From assembly GCF_019052805.1 (NCBI RefSeq), contig NZ_JAHQRJ010000001.1, positions 3,348,001-3,412,000 of the forward strand: 64,000 nucleotides of DNA, in the 5' to 3' direction. Of the stretch, positions 55,325 to 64,000 are shown in pieces. Under the pieces are notes generated by a model, which was given only the letters and a program-made list of their open reading frames with translations, ran no database searches and was not told the DNA's origin. A program made the translations under genes and the position numbers. This stretch comes from Noviherbaspirillum sp. L7-7A. Lineage in GTDB: Bacteria; Pseudomonadota; Gammaproteobacteria; Burkholderiales; Burkholderiaceae_D. Numbering within the stretch: the stretch's first letter is position 1; the number at the start of each line of letters is the position of its first letter.

Positions 55325-56272
55325 ATGAAACTGCATGCCCTACTTACCGTGATGATCGGTGCCAGCCTGATCACGAGCGCCGTACACGCACAAGAGCTGA
55401 CCGGCACGCTGAAGAAAATCAAAGACACCGGCACCATCACCCTTGGTGTACGTGACTCGTCCATTCCTTTCTCCTATCTGGACGACAAGCAGTCCTATCA
55501 GGGCTATTCGATCGATCTATGCATGAAGATCGTGACGGCGGTCCAGAAGCAGCTTGGACTGACTTCCCTGAACGTCAAGATGAACCCGGTGACATCGGCC
55601 ACCCGGATTCCCCTGATGGCGAACGGCACGGTGGATCTGGAATGCGGCTCGACCACCAACAATCTCGAGCGCCAGAAGCAGGTCGCCTTTGCACCAACGA
55701 CATTCGTCACGGCAAACCGTCTGCTCGCCAAGAAAGCGTCCAACATCAATACCCTGGACGACATGAAAGGCAAGAGCCTGGTTTCCACATCCGGCACCTC
55801 GAACCTCAAGCAGGTAACGGCCCTGAATGGCGAGCGCAATCTCGGCATGAACATCATGGCCGCCAAGGACCACGCGGAGGCCTTCCTGATGGTGGAAACC
55901 GGCCGCGCCGTCGCCTTCGCCATGGATGACATCCTGCTGGCTTCCCTGGCCGCCAGCTCCAAGGCGCCTAACGATTACGCCATTACCAAGGAAGCGCTGT
56001 CGGTGGAGCCATACGGCATCATGCTGCGCCGCGAAGATCCGCAGTTCAAGAAGGCTGTCGACACGGCCATCGAGAACGTGATGAAGTCGGGCGAAATCAA
56101 CAAGATCTATGCGAAATGGTTCATGTCGCCGATCCCGCCCAAGAACATCAACCTCAATGTTCCGATGAGCGACCAGTTGAAGATGGTCATCGCCAAGCCG
56201 ACCGATTCCGGTGATCCTGCGGCCTACGCAGACGTGCCGGACGCGCAAAAGAACGGCGCAAAAAAGAAATAA
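55325..56272 (+). CDS. gltI: Glutamate/aspartate ABC transporter, periplasmic binding protein
   Basis: Periplasmic receptor for glutamate and aspartate, 315 residues. Signal peptide KLHALLTVMIGASLITSAVHA, cut before QELTG. The mature protein has the family's GTITLGVRDSSIPFSYLDDK, YSIDLCMKIVTAVQKQL, TSATRIPLMANGTVDLECGS with TTNN, and VETGRAVAFAMDDILLA segments. CAGGAG precedes the ATG. It is separated from gltJ by 175 bp that includes a terminator-like hairpin, a usual arrangement to make more binding protein than permease. Confidence 0.95.
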   Translation: MKLHALLTVMIGASLITSAVHAQELTGTLKKIKDTGTITLGVRDSSIPFSYLDDKQSYQGYSIDLCMKIVTAVQKQLGLTSLNVKMNPVTSATRIPLMANGTVDLECGSTTNNLERQKQVAFAPTTFVTANRLLAKKASNINTLDDMKGKSLVSTSGTSNLKQVTALNGERNLGMNIMAAKDHAEAFLMVETGRAVAFAMDDILLASLAASSKAPNDYAITKEALSVEPYGIMLRREDPQFKKAVDTAIENVMKSGEINKIYAKWFMSPIPPKNINLNVPMSDQLKMVIAKPTDSGDPAAYADVPDAQKNGAKKK

Positions 56273-56290
56273 TTCAGCACTGCTGAAAAG

Positions 56291-56317
56291 GACGGGAGGC
56301 TTTGGCCTCCCGTTTTT
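56291..56317 (+). terminator. Terminator/attenuator between gltI and gltJ
   Basis: A 9-bp stem ACGGGAGGC/GCCTCCCGT with a TTTG loop followed by TTTTATTT, 19 bp after gltI. It should end most transcripts after gltI, with readthrough or a second promoter serving gltJKL. Confidence 0.85.
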
Positions 56318-56447
56318 ATTTGGGGCATGAAAATTGCTCGCTTGAATCAACTATTTTGTTGTAAGCTGCGCGGTTTTCCGTCGCTGCCATCCTGCACCTG
56401 CAGACCAACTATAAAATCGGCTTCTCGACCCGGATGAGGAAACCCCT

Positions 56448-57197
56448 ATGAACTACAACTGGAACTGGCGCATCTTCTGGGAGCCCTCCCCGGACGGTGC
56501 CGGCACCTACATGGATACGCTATGGTCCGGCCTGATCTGGACCCTTGCCACCGCGCTGACCGCCTGGGTGATGGCGCTCCTGATTGGTGCCCTGATCGGC
56601 ACGATCCGCACCACGCCCAACAAGCTGGCGGTTCGCCTTGCCAATGCCTATGTCGAACTGTTCCGCAATGTGCCCCTGCTGGTCCAGATGTTCCTCTGGT
56701 ACTTCGTCATGCCCGAACTGGTGCCGCAAGGCCTGGGCAACTGGCTCAAAGCCCTGCCCAACGCGCCTTTCATCACCGCCGTGCTCTGCCTCGGTTTCTT
56801 CACCTCGTCACGGGTGGCAGTGCAGGTTTCCGCCGGCATCAACTCCCTGCCCCGCGGCCAGAAGCTGGCCGGCACCGCGCTCGGCCTGACCCTGCCGCAG
56901 ACCTACCGCTACATCCTGCTGCCCATGGCCTTCCGGATCATCGTGCCGCCGCTGACCAGTGAATTCCTGAACATCATCAAGAACAGCGCCGTGGCGCTGA
57001 CCATCGGCCTGATGGAGCTCACCGCGCGCGCCCGTTCCATGCAGGAGTTTTCATTCCAGGTCTTCGAGGCATTCACCGCCGCGACGCTGATCTACATCCT
57101 GGTCAACGTGGTCGTGGTGTTCCTGATGCGCTGGATAGAGCGCCGGGTTGCCGTGCCTGGCTTCATCAGCAGTTCCACCGGCGGCGGAGGTCACTGA
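56448..57197 (+). CDS. gltJ: Glutamate/aspartate ABC transporter permease GltJ
   Basis: Inner-membrane permease of 249 residues, His/Glu/Gln/Arg/opine family. It starts NYNWNWRIFWEPSPDGAGTY, characteristic of GltJ, has NAYVELFRNVPLLVQMFLWY, and the EAA loop with INSLPRGQKLAGTALGLTLP. About five helices. It precedes gltK, whose ribosome site GGAGGT lies in the last codons of gltJ, so translation is coupled. Confidence 0.95.
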   Translation: MNYNWNWRIFWEPSPDGAGTYMDTLWSGLIWTLATALTAWVMALLIGALIGTIRTTPNKLAVRLANAYVELFRNVPLLVQMFLWYFVMPELVPQGLGNWLKALPNAPFITAVLCLGFFTSSRVAVQVSAGINSLPRGQKLAGTALGLTLPQTYRYILLPMAFRIIVPPLTSEFLNIIKNSAVALTIGLMELTARARSMQEFSFQVFEAFTAATLIYILVNVVVVFLMRWIERRVAVPGFISSSTGGGGH

Positions 57198-57198
57198 C

Positions 57199-57891
57199 AT
57201 GTTTTCCAATTTCGACTTCGACGTCATCGAGCGTTCCTGGGTCTACCTGTTCAAGACCGGCATGGTCTTCACCCTGGAACTGACCGGCCTGGCGATGGTG
57301 GGCGGCATCATCATCGGCACGCTGCTGGCCATGATGCGGCTGTCCAAGTTCCGCACCCTGTCCATGGTGGCCACCGGCTATGTGAACCTGATCCGCTCCA
57401 TCCCCCTGGTGCTGGTGATCTTCTGGTTCTACTTCCTGGTGCCCTATATCGGCGCATGGATCATCGGCGCCAAGGAGCCGATCATGGTCGGCGCCTTTTC
57501 CTCGTCGCTGATCACCTTCATCCTGTTCGAAGCAGCTTACTACTGCGAGATCATGCGCGCCGGCATCCAGTCGATACCGCGCGGCCAGGTGTCGGCCGGC
57601 TATGCGCTGGGCATGAACTACTGGCAAACCATGGGCCACGTGGTACTGCCACAGGCATTCCGCAACATGATCCCGGTGCTGCTGACGCAGACGATCGTGC
57701 TGTTCCAGGACGTGTCGCTGGTCTATGTGCTGTCGATCACCGATTTCGTCGGTGCCGCATCCAAGGTGGCGCAGCGCGATGGCCGTCTGGTGGAAATGTA
57801 TCTGTTTGTCGCGCTTGTCTATTTCGTGCTTTGCTACGGCTTGTCCCTGCTGGTCAAGCGGCTGCAGCAACGGGTGGCGATCATACGCTGA
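57199..57891 (+). CDS. gltK: Glutamate/aspartate ABC transporter permease GltK
   Basis: Second permease, 230 residues, begins FSNFDFDVIERSWVYLFKTG as in GltK. It has NLIRSIPLVLVIFWFYFLVP and the EAA loop GIQSIPRGQVSAGYALGMNY. It pairs with GltJ to form the membrane channel. It starts one base after the gltJ stop. Confidence 0.95.
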   Translation: MFSNFDFDVIERSWVYLFKTGMVFTLELTGLAMVGGIIIGTLLAMMRLSKFRTLSMVATGYVNLIRSIPLVLVIFWFYFLVPYIGAWIIGAKEPIMVGAFSSSLITFILFEAAYYCEIMRAGIQSIPRGQVSAGYALGMNYWQTMGHVVLPQAFRNMIPVLLTQTIVLFQDVSLVYVLSITDFVGAASKVAQRDGRLVEMYLFVALVYFVLCYGLSLLVKRLQQRVAIIR

Positions 57892-57920
57892 CCTTGTGAA
57901 TTCAGAATCCAGGAGAAAAC

Positions 57921-58646
<726 letters not shown>

Positions 58647-58670
58647 GCCTTTTGTGCGATTGACCGCAAG

Positions 58671-58702
58671 CCGCTTCAGCGACAAACTGAGGCGGTTTTT
58701 TT
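58671..58702 (+). terminator. Terminator of the glt operon
   Basis: A 9-bp stem CCGCTTCAG/CTGAGGCGG (one G-T pair) with a 7-base loop followed by seven T, 24 bp after gltL. Confidence 0.88.
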
Positions 58703-58735
58703 CGCACATCGCCCGGTCTGCCAATAAGGAATTTC

Positions 58736-60007
58736 ATGGATTATCGAACACTCTTGATAGACAGCTTTCAAGCGGCAGTCGCTGCCGCCGATCCCTTGAA
58801 AATCATTGCCGCCCATCTCCCCCCGCCGCCCAAGGGACGCACCCTGGTCGTTGGCGCCGGCAAGGCCGCGGCCAGCATGGCGCGGGCGGTGGACCTGGCC
58901 TGGCCGCAGGATGCCGCACTGGACGGCATCGTGGTTACTCGCTACGCACATGCGATTCCGACCGAGCGCATCACCGTGGTGGAGGCCAGCCACCCGGTGC
59001 CGGACGATGAAGGCGAAAAGGCCGCTGCCGATATCCTGGCGCGGGTTGCTGCACTGGGACCGGATGACCGGCTGATCGCACTGGTATCCGGCGGCGGTTC
59101 CAGCCTGCTGTCGCTGCCCGTGGACAGCGTGCCGATGGCCGACCTGAAGTCGGTCACCAGGTCCCTGCTGAAATCGGGTGCGCCGATCACCGAAATGAAC
59201 ATCGTGCGCAAGCATTTGTCCCGGATACAGGGCGGCCGCCTGGCCGCTGCCTGCCGTGCTCCGGTCACCACACTGATCATCAGCGACGTCACCGGCGACG
59301 ATCCCAGCGCGATTGCATCCGGCCCGACCTGCCCGGACGCAAGCACCTATGCCGATGCCATCGCAATCCTGCAGCGCTACGGCGTCGAGGCGCCGGACAG
59401 CGTGCTGGCGCATCTGGAGCGCGGCGCGTCCGGCCAGATCGACGAAACGCCCAAGCCGGGCGACGCCTTGTTCGAACGGGTCGACAACCGGGTTATCGCC
59501 ACCGCGCGCCAGAGCCTGCAGGCAGGCGCCGAATTCTTTGCCGCGCAGGAGATCACGCCAGTCATCCTGGGCGACACCGTGACCGGCGAAGCGTCCGAAG
59601 TCGCCAAGGTCTATGCGGCAGTCGTACGTGAAATCCGGGCTTACCAGCAGCCGTTCAAGCCGCCCGTCGCGCTGATTTCGGGCGGCGAATGTACGGTCAC
59701 AGTGCGTGGCAATGGACGGGGAGGGCGCTGCGCCGAATTTCTGGCATCGCTGGCGGCCGAAATGGACGGCATGCCCGATGTGTATGCGATTGCCGCCGAT
59801 ACCGATGGCATCGATGGCACCGAGGACAATGCCGGCGCGGTGCTGCTCCCGGACAGCAAGGCGCGCGCCGACCAATTGGCTATCAGCGCGCGCAAGATGC
59901 TGGCCAATAACGACGGCTACAGCTACTTTTCGGCCTTGGGCGATCTGGTCATTACGGGGCCGACGCTGACCAACGTGAACGATTACCGGGTGATTCTCGT
60001 GCTGTAA
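58736..60007 (+). CDS. Glycerate 2-kinase (MOFRL family)
   Basis: A 423-residue enzyme of the GckA/TtuD group, now known mainly as glycerate 2-kinase, which feeds glycerate into glycolysis as 2-phosphoglycerate. Older names call it hydroxypyruvate reductase. Features: [70 protein letters not shown], and the C-terminal MOFRL part with [20 protein letters not shown] and [16 protein letters not shown]. It lies between glt and pyrC, 28 bp before the latter. Confidence 0.93.
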   Translation: MDYRTLLIDSFQAAVAAADPLKIIAAHLPPPPKGRTLVVGAGKAAASMARAVDLAWPQDAALDGIVVTRYAHAIPTERITVVEASHPVPDDEGEKAAADILARVAALGPDDRLIALVSGGGSSLLSLPVDSVPMADLKSVTRSLLKSGAPITEMNIVRKHLSRIQGGRLAAACRAPVTTLIISDVTGDDPSAIASGPTCPDASTYADAIAILQRYGVEAPDSVLAHLERGASGQIDETPKPGDALFERVDNRVIATARQSLQAGAEFFAAQEITPVILGDTVTGEASEVAKVYAAVVREIRAYQQPFKPPVALISGGECTVTVRGNGRGGRCAEFLASLAAEMDGMPDVYAIAADTDGIDGTEDNAGAVLLPDSKARADQLAISARKMLANNDGYSYFSALGDLVITGPTLTNVNDYRVILVL

Positions 60008-60035
60008 AATTGGCGCACTTTTCCTGGCGCCCATC

Positions 60036-61079
60036 ATGCAAACATCACCCAACAGCATCACCATTACTCGTCCCGACGACTGGCATCTTCACCTGCGCGA
60101 CGGCGCCACCATGGCCAGCGTGCTGCCGCATACCGCGCGGCAGTTCGCTCGCGCCATTGTGATGCCCAACCTGAAGCCGCCAGTCACGACCACCGCACAA
60201 GCCCTGGCTTACCGCGACCGTATCCTGGCGGCGCTGCCGTCAGGCATGGATTTCGAGCCCTTGATGACCTTGTACCTGACCGACAACACGGCGCCGGAAG
60301 AGATCCTGCGCGCCAAGGAAAGCGGTCTGATCCACGCCGTCAAGCTCTATCCCGCGGGCGCAACCACCAACTCGGACGCCGGCGTCACCGACCTGCGCAA
60401 ATGCTACGGCGCGCTGGAGGCCATGCAGAAGGTCGGCATGCCGCTGCTGGTGCATGGCGAGGTCACCGATCAGGAAATCGATATTTTCGACCGGGAAGCG
60501 GTCTTCATTGACCGCGTGATGACGCCTTTGCGCAGCGATATGCCTGAACTGAAGGTCGTGTTCGAGCACATCACCACGCAGGACGCGGCGCATTATGTTC
60601 AGGAAGCTGGACAACATACCGCCGCAACCATTACCGCCCACCACCTGCTTTACAACCGTAACGAGATATTCAAAGGCGGCATCCGCCCGCACTACTATTG
60701 CCTGCCTGTCCTGAAGCGTGAAACCCATCGCAAGGCCCTGGTGCAGGCGGCAACTTCCGGCAGCGGCAAGTTTTTCCTGGGTACGGACTCGGCGCCGCAT
60801 GCGCGCAATACCAAGGAGCATGCGTGTGGCTGCGCCGGTTGCTACACCGCACTGCATGCGATGGAGTTGTATGCCCAGGCATTCGATCGGGCCAACGCGC
60901 TCGACAAACTGGAAGGCTTCGCCAGCCTGCACGGCCCTGACTTCTACGGCCTGCCGCGCAATCACGGCACCATCACGCTGGTGCGTAAGTCCTGGACCCT
61001 GCCCAGCGAGTTGCCCATGGGAGAATCGACGGTCGTTCCGCTGAACGGCGGCGAAACCATGGACTGGGCAATGGCCTGA
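60036..61079 (+). CDS. pyrC: Dihydroorotase
   Basis: Zinc enzyme of pyrimidine synthesis that closes carbamoyl aspartate to dihydroorotate. The 347 residues are of the PyrC type. Metal and active-site residues: HLH in [15 protein letters not shown], the carbamylated Lys in [18 protein letters not shown], His in LLVHGEVTD, and the final Asp/His in [14 protein letters not shown] with CGCAGCYTA. Full length, no anomaly. It starts 28 bp after the glycerate kinase gene. Confidence 0.96.
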   Translation: MQTSPNSITITRPDDWHLHLRDGATMASVLPHTARQFARAIVMPNLKPPVTTTAQALAYRDRILAALPSGMDFEPLMTLYLTDNTAPEEILRAKESGLIHAVKLYPAGATTNSDAGVTDLRKCYGALEAMQKVGMPLLVHGEVTDQEIDIFDREAVFIDRVMTPLRSDMPELKVVFEHITTQDAAHYVQEAGQHTAATITAHHLLYNRNEIFKGGIRPHYYCLPVLKRETHRKALVQAATSGSGKFFLGTDSAPHARNTKEHACGCAGCYTALHAMELYAQAFDRANALDKLEGFASLHGPDFYGLPRNHGTITLVRKSWTLPSELPMGESTVVPLNGGETMDWAMA

Positions 61080-61114
61080 GCCGCAACGTCATCCAGCAAT
61101 GAAACAATGAAGCG

Positions 61115-61924
61115 ATGCCGGACGATTTCCTGAAACAAATCGACTGGCGTCGTCCTTGGCTTGCACCTCTGCAGCCGGTGGCGGAATTGGTCCTGCAGGC
61201 GCCAGCCTGGCGTGACGGACTGAATCAGCAGGCAACAATCCGCCATCTCAGAAATCATCTCTCGCTGCCGATCCAATTCGTGCCGCAGTCTGCCCTGCCG
61301 GAAGGCGTAGCCTATGAAAGCTTTATCAGCGCAACGGGATGCGTACCGACGCGGGATAACCTGCATGACTTCTTCAATGCGCTGGTCTGGCTGGCTTTTC
61401 CGCGTATCAAGGTGAGGCTGAATCAACTGCAGGCAGCCGAAATCGCCCGCCGCGCTTTGGTAGTCAAGCAAGCCCAGCAGGGACAACAGGTACGAGGCAG
61501 AGTCAGGGATGCGGCAACGATTTTCGACGAGAACGCCGTGCTGTTCCTGACATCAGATCCGTCCTTCTCTTCCTTTCTGCGTGCCCATCATTGGAAAGAG
61601 CTGTTCATTGAAAGCCGACAAGAGTTCGAAGAGCACTGCGCCGTGTATTTGTTTGGCCACGCACTGCTGGAGAAACTGGTCGATCCCTACAAGGCAATCA
61701 CGGGACATGCCTGGATCCTCGAAACCAGTGAAGACGTTCTTGCCTTGCCGGAGCCGGCAAGACGTGAATGGCTGGACCAGGAAGTAGCTGGCGAATTGAA
61801 GGAAGGATTGAGCACGTCGGACTTTTCTCATCTCCCTGTACTCGGGGTACCTGGCTGGTGGCCTGCGCAGGATGAGGCATTTTATGCCGACAGCAGCGTA
61901 TTTCGGCCAGCAAAGAAAAAGTAG
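61115..61924 (+). CDS. DUF3025 family protein
   Basis: A 269-residue cytoplasmic protein of the DUF3025 family. Conserved segments: DWRRPWLAPLQPVAELVLQA-like N-terminus, ESFISATGCVPTRDNLHDFF then NALVWLAFPRIKVRLNQLQA, and FGHALLEKLVDPYKAITGHA. Function is unknown. It starts 35 bp after pyrC and is probably co-transcribed with it. It is convergent with the porin gene. Confidence 0.88.
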   Translation: MPDDFLKQIDWRRPWLAPLQPVAELVLQAPAWRDGLNQQATIRHLRNHLSLPIQFVPQSALPEGVAYESFISATGCVPTRDNLHDFFNALVWLAFPRIKVRLNQLQAAEIARRALVVKQAQQGQQVRGRVRDAATIFDENAVLFLTSDPSFSSFLRAHHWKELFIESRQEFEEHCAVYLFGHALLEKLVDPYKAITGHAWILETSEDVLALPEPARREWLDQEVAGELKEGLSTSDFSHLPVLGVPGWWPAQDEAFYADSSVFRPAKKK

Positions 61925-62044
61925 TCTTCGACCCTCATGTGACCTCAGTCTACAGACTATGGAATCTGCAACAACGCCCTTTGCTCGAACGGGACGTGCT
62001 CATGTTAAAAAACAACGAGGTATAGGGCATCAAAACCGTTAGGC

Positions 62045-62073
62045 AAAAAAACAGGCCCACCGAAGTGAGCCTG
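62045..62073 (-). terminator. Terminator of the porin gene
   Basis: On the minus strand CAGGCTCAC, TTCG loop, GTGGGCCTG (one G-T and otherwise paired) followed by seven T. It lies about 86 bp after the porin stop. A second hairpin, TAGATTGAA/TTCAATCTA at 62112-62148, lies between them and may stabilise the mRNA end. Confidence 0.85.
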
Positions 62074-62158
62074 AAATTCTTGCATTCAACAGACCATTAA
62101 AGCAGCCTGCTTAGATTGAAACCACCACCGAAGTAGGGCTTCAATCTAGACTGTTTTA

Positions 62159-63244
62159 TTAGAACAGGTGGTTGATACCAACCGAAACGCCAACCATGCT
62201 GTCTTGGCCAGGAGCTGCGCGCAGCGAAGATTGACCGGTGATGGCGCTCGGACCGTTTTCCAGACCATCTTTGTACTTAGCGTAGTCTACGTCTGCGTAG
62301 AAGTTGGTACGCTTCGACAGAGCATAAGTGGCGCCGACGATGAACAGGCCACGCTTGCCGGCTGCAGTGTTGCCAACGCCGAGTGCACCAGCATCAACTT
62401 TGGTGTGGTAGTAAGCTGCGGTCAAGCCCAGAGCTGGGGTGATGTCGTAGCTGCCGCCGATCCAGGCATTCTTCTGGTCAGCTTCGCCACCGGTAGCACG
62501 ATCTTGGGTTTCGTTCTGGTAACCAGCAGCAATACGAGCCGGGCCAAAGGTGAACGCGCCGCCGACGGTCCAGTTCTTGTTGTCTTGCAGGTTAACAGCG
62601 GTCGCGGTGCCAACATTTGCTTTGCGAACGGTGTAAGCAGCGCCAAACGACAGTGGGCCGTTAGCGTAAGTACCGCCGACTGCTGCGTGATTGCTAACAC
62701 GGCCGCCGTTAGTGGCTTCAGCCAGTGCGTATTCAGCACGTGCAGTGATCGGGCCAAAAGTGCCGGTGTACTGGATGTCGTTGTCAACACGGGTACCAGC
62801 GGAAACGCTTGCGCCGGTCAGAGGGATGATGCCGGTGAATTTGTAGTTGAACGGGTCATACGCGCCAACGGTCTTAAATGCAACCGTGTACTGACGGCCC
62901 AGATCCAGGGAGCCCCACTGACCACCCAGACCAACGAATGCGGAACGCTGGAACAGACGGTTTTCGGTGTTGTTCAGAGCGCCGGTGCCGGAGTTGAAGC
63001 CGGATTCCAGGGTGAAGTGAGCATTCAGACCGCCGCCCAGATCTTCAACGCCTTTGAAGCCCAGACGGTTGGAGTTGTAGGTGCCGTTGGAGCTCATGGT
63101 GGTGCGGCTGTGGCCAGCTGCGTCAATGTCGCGCTGGTTGCGAACGCCTGCGTCAAACGAACCGTAAATCGTCACGCTGGTTTGTGCTTGTGCAACGCCT
63201 GCAAATGCACCCAGTACTGCCAGTGCGAGAAGCGATTTTTTCAT
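62159..63244 (-). CDS. Outer-membrane porin (Omp32/Gram_neg_porin type)
   Basis: A 361-residue trimeric beta-barrel porin. Signal peptide KKSLLALAVLGAFAGVAQA, cut before QTSVT. The mature part begins SVTIYGSFDAGVRNQRD, contains LGFKGVEDLGGGLNAHFTLE and RSAFVGLGGQWGSLDLGRQY, the family markers, and ends with GVSVGINHLF, with the C-terminal Phe needed for insertion by Bam. Start 63244 follows TGGAGA. Codon use and an unusually low GC content in the body are consistent with high expression. Confidence 0.95.
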   Translation of the reverse strand: MKKSLLALAVLGAFAGVAQAQTSVTIYGSFDAGVRNQRDIDAAGHSRTTMSSNGTYNSNRLGFKGVEDLGGGLNAHFTLESGFNSGTGALNNTENRLFQRSAFVGLGGQWGSLDLGRQYTVAFKTVGAYDPFNYKFTGIIPLTGASVSAGTRVDNDIQYTGTFGPITARAEYALAEATNGGRVSNHAAVGGTYANGPLSFGAAYTVRKANVGTATAVNLQDNKNWTVGGAFTFGPARIAAGYQNETQDRATGGEADQKNAWIGGSYDITPALGLTAAYYHTKVDAGALGVGNTAAGKRGLFIVGATYALSKRTNFYADVDYAKYKDGLENGPSAITGQSSLRAAPGQDSMVGVSVGINHLF

Positions 63245-63487
63245 TGAGTAATCTCCAGAAGTTGTAGTGCTAAAATTTTTCGCTGCATTCAGCAAGGCTA
63301 CCAGTAGGGAGCCCCCCTGCCGAGACTTCCAAACCAGTTGATCAAGAAGCTAGTAGTCATTTCATCAAAATACCGATGGCAGGGCAAAGAAATTTTGGCT
63401 TTTCTATGCAATCATCCTGCTTTATGTGGCATTGAAACAACGATTATTTGATTTAGTGGCAACGCCGCTAATGTAAAAAGGAAATTA

Positions 63488-64000
63488 ATGGACGGCTTGA
63501 TTATCGGGTTTGACCGGGCGTTAAGGGTTGTTGGCGGGGTGGCTTCGGCGTTCCGCGCAACGCCTGCTGCTGCTACGGCAGATACGGAACTGACTGAAAG
63601 CGAGCGCAAGCATAGTGCCGGCCTCATGCGGGTAAACCATGTCGGCGAGGTTTGCGCCCAGGCTTTGTACGAGGCCCAAGGCCGTTTTTCGCAGAGTCCT
63701 GATATCCGCACACAATTCGACAGCGCCGCGCGTGAAGAGGAGGATCATCTTGCATGGACGGCGCAGAGGCTGCAGGAGTTGAACTCCCATACCAGTGTAT
63801 TGAATCCGCTCTGGTATGCCGGCGCATATGCACTGGGCATGGTGGCAGCGCGTTTGGGCGATGCGCGCAGCCTCGGCTTTGTGGTGGAAACTGAGCGCCA
63901 GGTTGAGGCGCATCTGGCCAGTCATATGGAGAGGTTGCCGCAAAGCGACCACAAATCCCGGGCAATAGTGGAACAAATGAGACAGGATGAGATTGCGCAC
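63488..64000 (+). CDS. coq7: Ubiquinone biosynthesis hydroxylase Coq7, 3' end cut by window
   Basis: Di-iron monooxygenase of ubiquinone synthesis, hydroxylating the demethoxyquinone ring. The first 171 residues are visible; the frame runs open off the right edge. After a short N-terminal part come the iron-ligand helices: [60 protein letters not shown] and MRQDEIAH at the edge. AAAAGGAAATTA precedes the ATG. It is divergent from the porin gene across a 243-bp gap. Confidence 0.95.
   Translation, partial: MDGLIIGFDRALRVVGGVASAFRATPAAATADTELTESERKHSAGLMRVNHVGEVCAQALYEAQGRFSQSPDIRTQFDSAAREEEDHLAWTAQRLQELNSHTSVLNPLWYAGAYALGMVAARLGDARSLGFVVETERQVEAHLASHMERLPQSDHKSRAIVEQMRQDEIAH

Overview
The window is bacterial chromosome from a GC-rich betaproteobacterium, most probably order Burkholderiales, family Oxalobacteraceae (Herbaspirillum, Herminiimonas and Massilia relatives). 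This is inferred from the gene families and neighbourhoods: an F1Fo ATP synthase operon near hemE and priA, an Omp32-type porin, a DUF4148 protein, a glutamate/aspartate gltIJKL operon, and a PilA gene with a sigma54 promoter. Almost all of it is ordinary core and accessory chromosome. I see no prophage, plasmid functions or CRISPR array.

Layout. 0-4.3 kb: the end of the ATP synthase operon (atpA cut by the window edge, then atpG, atpD, atpC), with a terminator-like hairpin between atpD and atpC. 4.4-5.7 kb: an IS5-family (IS903-group) insertion sequence flanked by pieces that look like a broken small lipoprotein gene. 6-8 kb: a coupled CoA-binding protein / PPK2 polyphosphate kinase / SGNH hydrolase cluster. 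8-13.8 kb: a diverged GlpD-like flavoprotein, hemE, a 783-bp non-coding AT-rich stretch with a cluster of DnaA boxes, and priA. 14-20 kb: a complete five-gene oligopeptide ABC importer. 20-30 kb: nucleic-acid genes (a DEAD-box helicase with two RNA-binding modules, rep, dinB, rdgC) with small genes of unknown function (DUF2256, slyX, DUF2288, a DUF1857-type protein).

30-36 kb: a 1627-residue two-partner-secretion exoprotein without a visible transporter partner, then tRNA-Asp and tRNA-Val with a tandem repeat that includes a copy of the tRNA-Asp 3' end. 36-47 kb: a TonB-like lipoprotein, YdcF protein, orphan substrate-binding protein, DUF883 protein, type IV pilin with a near-perfect sigma54 promoter, Sel1 protein, two EamA transporters, an Fe-S XPD/DinG-type helicase fused to a nuclease-like domain, an ankyrin protein and a thioesterase. 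47-55 kb: a hybrid PAS histidine kinase, GNAT, DUF1810, LysE, DUF3820, IMPACT, NemA with an ArsR-type regulator, and DUF4148. 55-64 kb: gltIJKL, glycerate 2-kinase, pyrC, DUF3025, a porin, and the start of coq7 cut by the right edge.

The main non-genic signals are three. First, a family of 26-29 nt palindromes, usually in inverted pairs about 80-120 bp apart, recurs at five intergenic places and looks like a REP/BIME family. Second, the hemE-priA gap resembles a replication origin or other DnaA-binding locus. Third, hairpins sit inside the atp and glt operons where stoichiometry is likely adjusted. Protein functions are assigned from recognised motifs only; no database search was possible.
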